DNA of 64,000 nucleotides, from assembly GCA_036926305.1 (NCBI GenBank), contig JAXCHB010000050.1, positions 10,063,501 to 10,127,500 of the forward strand, given 5' to 3'. Positions 1 to 10,849 of the stretch are shown in pieces. Under the pieces are notes generated by a model, which saw only the letters and a program-made list of their open reading frames with translations, made no database searches and was not told the origin of the DNA. How positions within the stretch are numbered: the first letter of the stretch is position 1; every line of letters starts with the position of its first letter. This DNA is from Uropetala carovei (Eukaryota; Arthropoda; Insecta; Odonata; Petaluridae). Both the position numbers and the translations under genes were made by a program.

Positions 1-89
1 TTCATTAGTTCAGAAGTGAAGAACCAAACCCCTCTCTCATCTCTCTCTCTCTTCGTTGCGGATGAATGTGATCCCTGTAATGTGACGTG

Positions 90-245
90 AAAAAGGAAGA
101 GATGTTGCGTAGAGATAAAATGAAGAGGGGGGAAAAGAGAGACATGGGGAAAAGATTGGTACTCCCGATAAGAGATTGAGAGAGGAAGAGGGGGGGGGGG
201 AGAGAGAGAGGAAGAGTAGAGCCAGTGATGGCGCAGAGAAAAGCG
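90..245. repeat. Purine-rich low-complexity tract
   Basis: The plus strand is almost all A and G here, with a run of ten G at about 190-200 followed by (GA)n. The opposite-strand reading frame across it is proline/serine/leucine-rich and is a by-product of composition, not a gene. Confidence 0.8.
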
Positions 246-700
246 AATGATGATGAATTGTCGATTCTCTTGATATTTTATTTTTTTCCCGCATTCGTCC
301 GCTTTTAGAAGCTTACTTAGCAGAGAAAAATTGAGCTTTATTGAGAAAAAATCAATGGCGACATTATCTTACGTTTTTATTTTTTCCAAATATAGTATGC
401 GATGTGTGCGTGTTCATTCGCTAGGGGTCAGTATAGGATATGCGAATGTAGAAATTAAATATTTTGCGAGTTATCTTGCTGCTTTAATCCGTTTGAAGTC
501 TGCGGTATGAGACGAAAAATTACACGAAATTTCGTAAAACTTTTATATTTAACAGTATGCTCGGGTTTATATAATTGTCAGTTGCTCACTGTATATGCTC
601 ATATTATAATTCACAATTAACTGACTTTTATTAAACATTAATAATAAACTAAATAAACGTGCCCACAGTTAAAATTGAAATGAGTTGATTTTGGATAAAA
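246..700. other. Unassigned AT-rich DNA
   Basis: No reading frame, repeat pair or RNA gene was recognised. Composition is like an arthropod intron or intergenic spacer. Confidence 0.5.
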
Positions 701-725
701 TACAGTCAAACCTCGGCTATTAAAA
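701..725 (+). mobile_element. Single Tc1/mariner-pogo-like terminal repeat
   Basis: TACAGTCAAACCTCGG is the typical terminus of Tigger/pogo-type DNA transposons and begins at a TA, the target of that superfamily. No matching inverted end was found nearby, so this is either a truncated relic or a partner too diverged to see. The family assignment rests on the terminal motif only. Confidence 0.4.
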
Positions 726-1089
726 CCCAGCTGTTTGTTTTGTCCGTTTTTCTAGTTAATCAGCTTCTTGGACTATTACGGTAAACTCGATCTATACAAA
801 ATTCTCGTTCATAAGTAATGTAATTCAGGCTCCTGCGAAAGATTGTACTGTATATGCTTACGTTCCTGGCTGAAAATTTTGTCAATTCTTCATTCGAATT
901 TTGCTTGGTTGTTCCTGTAGACGAAAAAATCATTATAAAATAATAATACGTGAAAATTCTATTCAAGCTAGTCATGGTAATTTTTAAGTGAAGGGATATT
1001 TAAAAAGCCAATTTTTGATATGTTGGAATTGAATTTGAAAATTTCCTTCTTCCAATTTGCTATTTACCGCATGCATCTATCCATTACAG

Positions 1090-1190
1090 GACGACGCGGC
1101 ATCGAGGAATAACCTAGCTTGCAATTTCAAAGTGAATTAATGGAACTGTTTCAAGCAAGCGCATCTGCGGCAGACAAAAAGAGCAAGAAG
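1090..1190 (+). CDS. Candidate isolated 5' coding exon (hypothetical)
   Basis: A possible splice acceptor (CCATTACAG) ends at 1089 and a good donor (AAG|GTAATA) begins at 1191. Between them is a GC-richer segment in AT-rich surroundings. An in-frame TAA at 1110-1112 precedes an ATG at 1140. The following 17 codons read MELFQASASAADKKSKK and reach the donor in phase 0. This would be a 50-base 5' leader plus the N-terminus of a protein whose other exons lie outside or were not recognised. The peptide was not matched to a known family. A chance open stretch between chance splice-like sites is a real alternative. Confidence 0.3.
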
Positions 1191-1660
1191 GTAATATGCC
1201 CTTTTATATATCTTTTCATATTTTCAAGAGAGGTAAGAATTGCAGAACAAATGGCATAAGGCGTTTTTTCACCGACTGCTTTCTTTCCAGCGGAGTAAAT
1301 AATCTCAGATGCTTACATTTGTATTGTAGCAGTATATACTTTTTATCGATTTTTTTACAACTTCCCCAGTAGCTGGTTCTAGCTAAGGAAATTTTTTACC
1401 ATCTCTAGCTGTTAAGTAGAACGGCCCTTCCTGAAAATATAGCTCCACGTGGTTGCATGAAACCAGAGATATTGCCCACGGACAAACCGAATACATAAGC
1501 GGTTTTTTTTATTAGAAAAGAACGGTAAAAAAGGAAAAAAAACATTCTCTAAAGTGGCAATTACTTTTATAAAAAATCCGTCTTCTCCGTCGCAAGTATA
1601 ACGATACCATCGCAAAGTTCTCAAAATTCGATGTTTTTTGCCCTCCTGCGTTTCAAGGGA
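1191..1660. other. Unassigned AT-rich DNA
   Basis: Nothing recognisable. It would be intron if the preceding exon is real. Confidence 0.4.
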
Positions 1661-1669
1661 TTAAAGCGA

Positions 1670-2056
1670 TCGGAAAGAGGAGGAGGTAGGACATCTTGCG
1701 TTTCATCCCCTAGTAAAAAGGGGAGTGGGGGGAGGTAGGAGACATTTCGGAATGATGGGATGACGGCAAAGGGGGAGGGAGGATGCCAAGAGAGGTGGAG
1801 AGAAACGTGGGAGGCGGGAGGAGAGTCAGGGAAAAAAAACGTCGTAGTGACGTCAGAAGCAGGGTCCGAGGGAAGCAAAAAAAAGGAATGGGGAAAAAAA
1901 GATGGGGTAAGATGCGTCTGCTCGAATTTGATGGGACGGCCAACGGAGGCGTTTTTTTATATTTTTTCCGGTTGTCCGGTAGGGGGCGCATAAATTGAAA
2001 GGAAGAGAGGAGAAAGGAAGAGGATGACGTAAAGGGATGGGATCGAGCGAGATGAA
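1670..2056. repeat. Purine-rich block
   Basis: About 390 bases in which the plus strand is dominated by GGA, GAA and AAAA runs. All reading frames here are compositional. No transposon ends were seen. Confidence 0.75.
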
Positions 2057-2059
2057 AGT

Positions 2060-3205
2060 ATGACTTAAGCTCCACGAAATATGTCGTGATCGTTCGTGGA
2101 TAGCCTCTAGTGGCCGACGATAAAATACAGGCGTGATATTTTTAAGTAGACCAGTACCGAGATTAATTTTAATTTTTGTGTTGGTATGCGGGATATTTCT
2201 ACAAAACTTTTTCATTGTCCTGTGATTTGAAACTTTCTATTTTTTAGCGACAGTAAACTATTGACGTGGTCGATAAGCGAAACTAAATAGTATCGAAATG
2301 ACGGGATATATTATTTTTATAAGTATAATTGATTATTCTTCAACTCTGAAATAAATTCACCTAATTGGTATTTAATTTGAATTTTATTTAAGTGATAAAA
2401 CTTTGATGTCATCTGTATTGTTAAAACTTTAGTAAATGATGGCTGAACTATGCTGAAAGAGTAATGGATCGACAGTGCCTTGAGTAGTTATAACAACGTT
2501 ATACTTTCTCGTTGTTAGAGGTTTGCAAATCGGAGTTTTTCATATTCTATATTTTGCGCTGTTTTTATTTTCAATTACAGTGGGACGATACAGCATTGAA
2601 ATAATGCCAACTTGGTGGAAACAAACATTTAATTTTCTTAACTTTCTCAGAGAAACGCCTAATTTTTTGTGCATATCTTGTAGGCATTATATTGGTGCCA
2701 GTATCTCTCTTCCTTGTTTAGCACCGGTTTCCTTATAGCGATCATTTATGGCAGATGAAGTGTGAACAAACAACTCTGTAAAAGAGGGGAAGAATATAAT
2801 CTTAGGGCGAAGCAGCATAGGTAGAGAAGTATGTGCTTCGGAGATAATTACTGCAAGGATCAAGGTATGTTTTTTTGGGGCAAGGAAGTAAAGGAAAGCA
2901 TAATACTGCAAGGACAAACAAGTGTACAGAGAAAGGTATTTATTTCAGCGGAAAAGAGAGTACGAGGAAGGCGTTTGTTTCAGAGGGGAAATATTGCAAT
3001 GAAGGAATCGTGTCTCAGGGACAACCCGCTGTCCCGCTGAACAACAGAAAGCAAGCTGAATTTGCTTTTGAAAAAATTCGAAAGAATCTGATGGAACTTT
3101 ATCGAGTATATGAAAAACACATCGCAAAAAAAAACACGAGAAACTTAAAGTGCTGAAAAAAAAGTTAGAGTGTCACGAAACCTCAAGAGTAAAAAAGCTC
3201 ACTTA
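2060..3205. other. Unassigned DNA with a non-diagnostic ORF
   Basis: The only long open frame (plus strand 2875-3156, 93 codons) is lysine-rich, has no recognised domain and overlaps another open frame of similar quality, so it is not called a gene. No repeats or RNA genes were recognised. Confidence 0.45.
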
Positions 3206-3208
3206 TTC

Positions 3209-3362
3209 GAGGTAGAGAAGCGAAGAAGAGGTGGGGAAGGGAGGAGCAGGGGGAGAGAGAGGGGGGGAGAGGGGGGAGAGAGGGTAGACGAATAGGAAAG
3301 AAGGGGAGGAGCTAAGAGGAAGGTGGGGGGGGGGGGGGGGGAGAGACGTGTCTCGAAGGAAG
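3209..3362 (+). repeat. G-rich purine tract with multiple G-runs
   Basis: The plus strand is nearly pure purine with many runs of three or more G, including a 17-base G run near 3326-3342. The runs are spaced closely enough for G-quadruplex formation. Slippage may have changed the exact run lengths. Confidence 0.75.
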
Positions 3363-4800
3363 TAGGAGAAACAAAGTGGAGATTGGGTTGGGTTGGCATG
3401 GTTACAGAAAAAGTTTCGTACAAAGTACAAAAAGAATAACGAACGAAAAAAGTCGGTTTTTTTTCTACTCCGTGAGTGTATGTATGCCTGTGTGTCCACG
3501 CAAACACACTGATACCACCAAGTTTTTAGAATTTGCGAAGAGATTTTATTTGAGAAAAATCAGTTAATTATTGAATGTGGAGCAGGTAATTAATTACTAC
3601 ACGGAGGTTTTAATACGTATTGTTTTAGCGGGAGGTTTGTCTAAGAAAATGACAGACATTCAAATGGCTCTCAGATCTCTAAATCGATTAGTTGCTTTAA
3701 GATCTCCTTCTTTCTCTGCCTATTAATGAGTTTGCCTCGTAGCGTTGAACTGGCTGTATAGTTAATCTAACAATCAGTGTTAATTTCCGTAATATTTGTT
3801 TCTTAATTATTAATTATATACATAATATAATAATTACCATTAGATGAATCCTATTTCGGTTCGATTACGGCCGATAGTTTTTTCAGGAATTTCAAAAAAA
3901 ACTTGAAATAATAGAATCGATAATCCTTACCTCGCTCTTGATATTGGAGGTTCATCGTTTTATTTCATTTCTTTTCAGCGGAACAAATGGTGAATTTTCC
4001 TATCAATTTTCTATGCTTGCATTACGGATTGCATTCATTATCCAAGACGATTTTTAAAAGCTACAATATGAAAAATATTTAAAAATTAGTGAACATAATG
4101 TAATATAAGGTCACGACCTATAAATAAGCATTGAAAAAATCGTTTCATTACAGCATAAAAGTCTCAGCGACCAAAAAAAAAAAAACTTCCCATCTCTATG
4201 ATACACCTACGAAACGAGGCTATCCCTATAAATATATCGATCGATACATCACACTTGACGATACCGATCTTCTTCGATCATCTCCGCGGATCTATAGCAT
4301 GTTCCGTAACCTTATATTCGCCCGCGTCACGCCCATCCATCAATTCTCCGTCACCTTAATTCCCAGAGTTTTCCCGGAAGAGTTTTCCATCTTTTTTTGC
4401 CGTGGTGGGTTGGGACCTCTCACTCCTCTCATCCAACTCCCTTTGGATCTCAAAAATATACGATACCTCAAAAAAAAAAAAACTTTCAAACGGTAATGCT
4501 CTACGTGCATTCTAACTTCGTGGCATACCCGCCATTTATTCGGCTTTGAATAATATACGAGTGGTGAAATGTGGGAGAGACGGTCGAACGTTTTCTAGAA
4601 GGTGCCACGCGAGGGCGTTTCTGCCTTCCGAGGTTAAAGTTTCCATTCTAATTTTCACCTTTGTCTCCAACTCTTCAAACTGTTTCTTTTCGCGTTTATA
4701 CCCAAACATCTTTTTTCTTGTTGTTCGCGCAAACACGCACTAATAACCATAAAAAGTATTTAAAAAGTACTCACATACAAACGGGTTTAGGGTGAATTAC
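3363..4800. other. Unassigned AT-rich DNA
   Basis: Several TAATTA-type homeodomain core sites lie at 3580-3840. The ORF at 4131-4496 (121 codons) has no recognisable domain and runs through poly-A tracts, so it was not called. Confidence 0.4.
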
Positions 4801-4829
4801 TCCAATGCCAGGGACCCTTTTTTGTTCAC

Positions 4830-4876
4830 ACACACGAATACACAAAAGCCACACACACACACACACCACACACGAG
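4830..4876. repeat. Imperfect (CA)n microsatellite
   Basis: CACACA-type dinucleotide run with interruptions. Confidence 0.85.
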
Positions 4877-4879
4877 TAC

Positions 4880-5690
4880 TTCCTTTCTAAAAAATGCCTA
4901 AATGCGCATTTTGGAATTGACGATTCCATCCTCAGTATGCCGATCAAAAGTCTTTTTTGATGGTTATCGTTCGTTTTTTAAACATGGCGCTCTAATTTAT
5001 ATTTTTTCTTTACACATACACTACTTCGGGTACATTCTTTTGTTACCGATGCAGGGTTACCGTATTTCTCGGGTATATATGTATTTTTTGGACTCAATCG
5101 ACTCATTTATGCGAGTGGGGTTTTAGTTTATGCTTAGAGGATCTCGAGTAATTCCGCATGGAAGACGTATTTATTACACGAGGGATGCGCTTCTTGCTTT
5201 TTTGAGTTTTTTCTACAAGAAAAGACGATGATGGCAGAAGGATAGTTTTTTGGAATGAAATTATTTACATATCTTCATTTTCGTTACCTTTTCTCTGTAT
5301 TGTTTGTAGTATTTGCAATTTGTTCATATTTTTATGGATTTTTTTTACTTTCTTATTTACGAAGCATACGTATAGCATACGTATTGTTACTGCAATCCTA
5401 AAAAAATCGAATTAGAAATTTTGACGAATATGAATAATTTAGGTTGCCATGTTCGAAAAGTAGATTTATGTGATGCTCTTCGTCTTAAACCATGTATCGG
5501 CAACCTGCAGCTTCTGAGTTCATTAAACCAACTTTTTCTCACATGTAAAAAGCCTTTCCTTGAGACTTCAATTACAGAAACTTCAAGTTTACTGATAATA
5601 TTTATAAAATTTGGATAGCATTTTATTTATGAAAAACCATCTTATTCACCAGTCCTGCGACTCTTCTCATGCGGATTTTTGTGTCAAATT
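4880..5690. other. Unassigned AT-rich DNA
   Basis: Short open frames only, none recognised. No repeat termini seen. Confidence 0.4.
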
Positions 5691-5699
5691 GAAGAAATC

Positions 5700-6420
5700 G
5701 GTAAAAAAGTTCCATTATACTAATGCGTCGTTTAGTTATCTTTAGAAGAATATGAACTACGTAGAATCGTTACACATCAACTTAAATAACTATACGAAAT
5801 TTGATGAAAATCGTATTAGCCGTTTTTTAGAAAATCCAATTGTTGATAAAGTTACCCAAGAATAAACTAGCCTTGTATTCATTTTTTAAGAAAGATAAAG
5901 TATGTAATATTATTGCAGACGTATACTCAAGCAACGGTACGAAATTTAATCAAAATCGTTCAAGGCGTTTTTGAGAAAATCAAAATATTGTTAAAGTTGC
6001 CTAGAATAAACTAGCCTTATATTCATTTTTTGAGAAATATGAACTATTTGGTATTATTGAAGATGTAAACTCAGGTAACTGTACGAGATTTGATCAAAGC
6101 TGTTTGAACAGTTTTTGAGCAAATCAAATTGTTGTTAAAAATGCGTAGAATAAACTTCCCATAATTATTGAGCAATGTCAACCATTTCTTCATAGCTTCT
6201 ACTCTGTATTAAAAAAATGTGTTAAGTATGAGATTTATTCATTTTTGCTTTAACGTTTAGGCTCTAAAGCCGCGAACAGACAGACAGACGGCATTGCGAA
6301 AACCACTTTTTCAGACTCAGGTACACCTAAAACGTATATTTCCGTCAAAATCTCGAGGTCGAATTTTTTCGCGATAACAATACTTTCTCAATAGGTATAC
6401 TTCGTATATAAGAAAGTAAA
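5700..6420 (-). repeat. Dispersed repeat, copy 1, with three 144-bp tandem units
   Basis: The segment GAATAAACTAGCCTT recurs in diverged form at 5860, 6004 and 6148, so the period is 144. Each unit also carries an AAATTTGATNAAAATCG-like stretch. After the units come GACAGACAGACGG (near 6282) and a distal part ending in AGAAAGTAAAAAA at 6420. The reverse complement of the 6290-6420 part aligns with the start of a second copy at 36549, sharing GGAAAGTATTG, GAGATTT and CGGAAATA motifs. No coding capacity is visible. The superfamily is not assigned. Confidence 0.7.
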
Positions 6421-6425
6421 AAAAG

Positions 6426-8380
6426 ACTCAATTCGTTTTGCTAAGTGTGAAGAAGTCTCGAATTTACATAGGTTATTGACTGACTAGAAGGCTCGTAGAA
6501 ATAAGGAATATTGCGCAACAATAAAGGGCAATAAATTCTCATCAGTTTTCACGAAGTGGGAAATTACTCAAAGATGGCTGATAGGATTGTAATTTTACTT
6601 CATCTAGCCATATAATTTCCTTCCATAATCATTACTACGTAAACTATACGCATAGAAAAATGTTTAGCGAACAGTGACGTAAAATATATCGAGTTTTACG
6701 CCAAGCTCCCTACATTCTGACGTCATACGACGAGACTTTTGCTCAGAAGCTATCTTCTTTTTCCCCTCTCCCACTCTTTAACTACCGCTCCTGCTTTTCA
6801 TCGACTGGCCGAGTGACCGCATAGCGGCAGTACTAATACTATGAGACAAACCGCGGGATTTTACGTATTTCTCTGATTTGTTTATTCGCGGGATGAAGTT
6901 GCGGTTGGATTGTGCCGATACAAATATCCCATTCTTGACTTGTTTCCCGAATGGAGTTTGACAAAAACGCCTTTCATTTCTACTCGGATTTTTAATATCA
7001 GGAATGTTAATAAGATGCGCAAAGAAAATGAAGTTAACCGTTAAAAATTGGTGGCGTTAGGAGAAAAGGAGTACGTCGAATTGGAAGGAAGTGGAAGAAG
7101 CGGGAGTGGTCTCTGAAGGGAATGAATAGAAAATGAGAGACAGATCCGAAGGATAAAAGCTCCCAACCTGCAACTTCCATTAAGGTCTACTTAAATATGT
7201 TCGACTCGAGTTGAGTCTTTTAAAATATTGACTCGCTAAACCGTCCTCCGTGCGTCCCCATCTTCTTCCAACCATTAGTAACGAAAGCGTTAAAAAAAAA
7301 ACTTTTAATAATTTAGCTCCCGAAATGTTTTTAGGGAAAAAATGTGTCCATCTAAAGTTAGATCCAATAAATGTCTGGACAATATATGTCTTAGTTTTGT
7401 GTTTGTAGATAAAGCTTTTTTAAAGTAAAACAAAATGTTTTTAAAAATTATGTATCACTTTATTCAGTTTATGAAGTTGATCCTTGCGAGTAATTAGTTA
7501 AAGATTTGCTAATTTATTTATTACTCCATTATTCCATATAACCGTCGCGGATATCACTCAGCCCTAGGTGCTACATTGTCGTTCTCTTTAATTTTTCCAT
7601 ATGAATTTAAGTAGAACGGACGTAAAACCGCTTCGCTATAAATTCCTTATACATTAGATAAATTAAAACTTGACTACCGATAAGATGCAAGAACATCATT
7701 TCTCGAGGATTCTGGGATTTCAGAAGTCAATTTTCTTAAAATTCAACCAAGAAAATATTCGCGTGTTATGAGAATTATCCATCAAAGACAAATATTGATT
7801 TCTTTATATTTTTTATCCACCGCGGACGTTGTCAACATTTTCAGAAAAAAGCGGATTAATGGTGATCAGACGATATTTCGCTCTACTTTAGCTAGTATTG
7901 ACGTAGATATTGGTAACGATAAAAGTAATCACGAATTTTTACGTGGCGTCCAATCATTCGAAAATGGGAAATTCGACCGTTTTACTCGTTTTCAATAATC
8001 CGTAGCCGGACTTTTTGGGAGGATAAAATTAAAGTAGCTACGATATGCGGATGATGCACAAACGTCCTGATTCAGGACCGTAGACGCAATAGAACCCCTG
8101 AAGTCTCGGTCGAGATTTATCACCGCAGAGCGTCAACGATGATGGCGGAGTTGTTTGGAAAATTATGATCATTGCGCGCGTCGCGGGATAAACCTTTCAA
8201 TCCATCAAAACGAACGGAACGGGCGAATCGCCAGTTTATATCCGGTAACAACACTTGCAATGACCGCCACGGGATGGGAACGAATCAAGCCGGGTGGGAT
8301 AAAAAAAAAACAAAGAAAAAAACGCAAAAAACCAATGATGATGCTGCGGTACATTTCAGTTGCGGTTTCTCTCTTCCGTT
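6426..8380. other. Unassigned DNA; distal part CpG-containing
   Basis: 6426-7990 is AT-rich with no recognised element. About 8030-8330 is richer in CpG and non-repetitive, with TATCA/ATCAAA-type sites. It could be conserved noncoding DNA, but this cannot be tested without a second genome. The ORF at 7768-7998 (76 codons) is unrecognised. Confidence 0.35.
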
Positions 8381-8455
8381 CTCCCTCTCTCTCTTCCCTC
8401 TCACCCTCATCTCTCTCTCTCTCCCTTTTTTCCACCCCTCTCTCTCTCTTCTCCT
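8376..8455. repeat. (CT)n-rich pyrimidine tract
   Basis: Imperfect TCTCTC microsatellite. The two open frames over it are serine/leucine repeats with no significance. Confidence 0.85.
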
Positions 8456-8608
8456 GCGCGGTTGAGAATGTATTTAGCGCTCGTAATGTTTCTTCTCCAA
8501 CCGCAACCACGCCCTCCATTTTGGAATAATTCGCCACTAACGCACGTGCAGTGTAAGGGAGAGAATTAAAGGGAGAGGAAAGGCATAGAGTGAATGAAAA
8601 AAAGCGGC

Positions 8609-8920
8609 GCCGTGGCGTAGTGATGAAGGCGTTGCCCTGCTACGCCTGCTGCGCTGAGCATACCCGGTGCGAACCGGGTACGAATCCTTGCGAAAGTAGG
8701 ATTTTTCCGAGATTTCCCGGCCCTCTTATTTACTTGGTTAAGGAGGAGAACACGCAAATCAGCGCTCCGTCCTTCGGAAGGGACGTAAAACCGTTGGTCC
8801 CCTTGGTGGTTTTTGTTAAGCGTAGGCTAATGTCGGCACTGGGTTTCTCTCCTCACTTGCTTTGTGATTTAGACTAGCGCTGGTCGTCGGTTGAAGTCAC
8901 AGAGCCCCAATTATATTCAT
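8609..8920 (+). mobile_element. tRNA-derived SINE, family 1, full-length copy
   Basis: The head GCCGTGGCGTAGTGATGAAG resembles a tRNA A box with its flank. GGGTACGAATCC about 60 bases on resembles a B box, so an RNA polymerase III promoter is present. The body continues through a conserved middle (GGAAGGGACGTAAA) and a 3' block running from GGCACTGGGTTTCTC to GAAGTCACAG. The same order of blocks recurs at 22089-22392, and head and tail recur at 48042-48164. SINEs have no protein and use a LINE's reverse transcriptase in trans. Target duplications could not be defined with certainty here. Confidence 0.8.
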
Positions 8921-8939
8921 TGAACAAGAAAAGGGAGAT

Positions 8940-9275
8940 TGATATACCTAAGGGTATGGAGAGAAGTGAATGAGAGTTGGGAAGAAAGGAGGAACATGAA
9001 AAAAGGATAAAAAATAGATCGCGCGGAACACAGGAGAAAATACTGCAGAAAAATGGAGGAAGTAGGGGAGAGGTGAAAATGGCTGTGACAGAAGGAGATG
9101 CAGAGAGATAAGTGAAGATAGCTTGATATTAGAGGAGGGAGGAGGAAGAGAGTTTGGCAAGAAAAGGAAGGAGAGACATGAGAAAGGTATGGGGAGAAAG
9201 AGGAAAAGCGAGAAAGGAGGGAATGGAGAGTAGAAGAGAGATCGTGAAAGGGTTGAGGGGGAGATAATGGGCATA
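8940..9275. repeat. Purine-rich block
   Basis: The plus strand is dominated by GGAGA, GAAA and AGAG for over 300 bases. The 108-codon opposite-strand ORF is a serine/proline/leucine artefact. Confidence 0.75.
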
Positions 9276-9334
9276 CCGACAGACAGATAGAAATACTGCT
9301 TCTTTGCGGTTAAAACTGAGACTATAGTTTATAG

Positions 9335-9355
9335 CCATGGTGTATTACACCATGG
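9335..9355. repeat. Perfect short palindrome
   Basis: Arms of ten bases (CCATGGTGTA and its complement) flank a single T. It lies just before the hAT-like end at 9363. Confidence 0.85.
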
Positions 9356-9362
9356 TTTACAG

Positions 9363-9475
9363 CAGGGTTTCCCAGATTGTGTTCCGCGGAACCCAAGGAT
9401 TCTCCAGAAGCTAATTGGGGTGCCGCGATAGACAAGAGGATATGCTTTTCCTTTTATATTTTGTAGTAGGAAACA
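9363..9475 (+). mobile_element. hAT-like transposon end (single)
   Basis: CAGGGTTTCCCA followed by GTGTTCCGCGGAACCC is typical of hAT-type MITE termini. A related but diverged end occurs at 38823. No matching right end or 8-bp duplication was found, so this is a relic. Confidence 0.45.
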
Positions 9476-9589
9476 TGAGCCCCACTTGTAAACTGTATAC
9501 TATGGTTACACACATTAGCCATACATGACATATGATACTCATTAGTTACGTATTCGTTTAGCAGAGTTTAGAGAAGTAATGTAGAATAA

Positions 9590-9900
9590 TGTTAGGTTTG
9601 AGGATTGGAAATAAAACTGTGAGAGGAAGGGAATGAAAAGAAATTGAAACCAAAGAAGACATATGAGAGAGGAAGAAGCGAGAGTGAGGAAAGAGAGAGA
9701 GGGATATAGGGCAGCGAGAGAGATAGAAGAGGGGGCAGCGAGAAAGGATATTTAAATGGGAGAGGAATGGAGGTAAAGGACAGTAGAGAGAATTAGAAAA
9801 AGAGAGAGAGCGTGAATAAGAGGGAGAAGAGAGGACGTAGTGAGAAGGGGAGGGATAACGATAGCAAGAAAGAGAGGTGGAAGAGAATAGAAACATGCAG
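9590..9900. repeat. Purine-rich block
   Basis: Plus strand of GAGAGA, GGGA and AGAAA, continuing the pattern of 8940-9275. No coding content. Confidence 0.75.
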
Positions 9901-10070
9901 GTCGATGAAATAGCGAAAGAGGAAAAGAAAATATCCGAGTGGAAAGCTATAACATTCTGTTAAAAAAACTGAAGGGCGAGGAGCGACACATGAGGAAACC
10001 ACTTGGTAGTCACGTTGCGGTGGAGCGTTATTTAAAGGACAACAGGCCTTCCGATCTTCAAATATTTTCT
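9901..10070. other. Short unassigned spacer
   Basis: Mixed-sequence DNA between a purine block and a pyrimidine block. Nothing recognised. Confidence 0.4.
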
Positions 10071-10074
10071 CTCA

Positions 10075-10212
10075 CAACCTCCTCCTTCCCCCCCTCCCCC
10101 CTTCCTCTCTCTCTCTCTAAACACACATGCACATACACTCTGCATATTTTTCCATTCGTTCCTTGTCCACCCTTCCGTCCACTCTCCCTCATATCTCTCC
10201 CTCTCGGTATCT
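10075..10212. repeat. Pyrimidine-rich tract
   Basis: Plus strand of CTC, CCC and TCTCT runs. The frames on both strands are compositional. Confidence 0.75.
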
Positions 10213-10438
10213 CCCTTTAATCCCGCCGGAGGATGGAAGGGCATTTATAACAAGAGTAGAAAACGAGACGGGCATCTCACAGGGGCGTTATGCCCGGGAG
10301 GAGGAGGAAACGCTCGTAAACTCTAGCTGCCTTTTTTATTGGAGAGTACGGACGTTTCTGTCGTTTTGTTTTTTTTTTGTATCTATATCTGTTCCTTTGT
10401 GATATGTATACACACGCGCGCGCGCACACAGGCACGAA

Positions 10439-10800
10439 CACTAGGGGGAAAGCCCCCTATTCACTCCCGCTCGCAAACCCCCCTTTGCTCGCCTCGCTCG
10501 CTCGTTCCTGCCATGTATTGGATTTAGATAAGTATAAAGAAAATATGTGTTGAAAATGAATTAAATGTATTTGATACGGAATGTATGTTTAATTTTTAAA
10601 AACAGATCAACAAAAATAATAAATTTAACAAAATTAAGTTAACATTGCAGTTATTTGTATTTTCACACCCTGACGTGACTTTGCTCTGGATATAGCTGCA
10701 TAAAGTTGTCCATGTCAAAAAATTGGTTTATGTTGGTTTACATATGCCAGCGAAGCGAGCAAAGGATGTTGGCGAGCGGGAGCGATCAGGGGCTTGTCCC

Positions 10801-10806
<6 letters not shown>
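10439..10806. mobile_element. Non-autonomous TIR element with CACTAG ends, bounded by microsatellites
   Basis: The left end starts CACTAGGGGGAAAGCCCCCT. The reverse complement of the right end starts CACTAGGGGACAAGCCCC. The two arms stay similar for about 60 bases (CTCCCGCTCGC and TTTGCTCGC are shared). The 240-base interior is AT-rich and non-coding, so the element is non-autonomous. A CA/CG-type run lies just left and a long (GT)n just right, so no clean target duplication can be read. The CACTA start hints at the CACTA/EnSpm superfamily, but five bases are weak evidence. Confidence 0.65.

Positions 10807-10846
<40 letters not shown>
10803..10846. repeat. (GT)n microsatellite
   Basis: About 20 GT units ending in TATACACACAC. 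It abuts the right end of the preceding TIR element. Confidence 0.95.
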
Positions 10847-10848
<2 letters not shown>

Positions 10849-10849
10849 C

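Noticed and set aside
5700..6180. CRISPR-like regular repeats
   Set aside because: The 144-bp units are contiguous diverged tandem copies without unique spacers, in a eukaryotic context.
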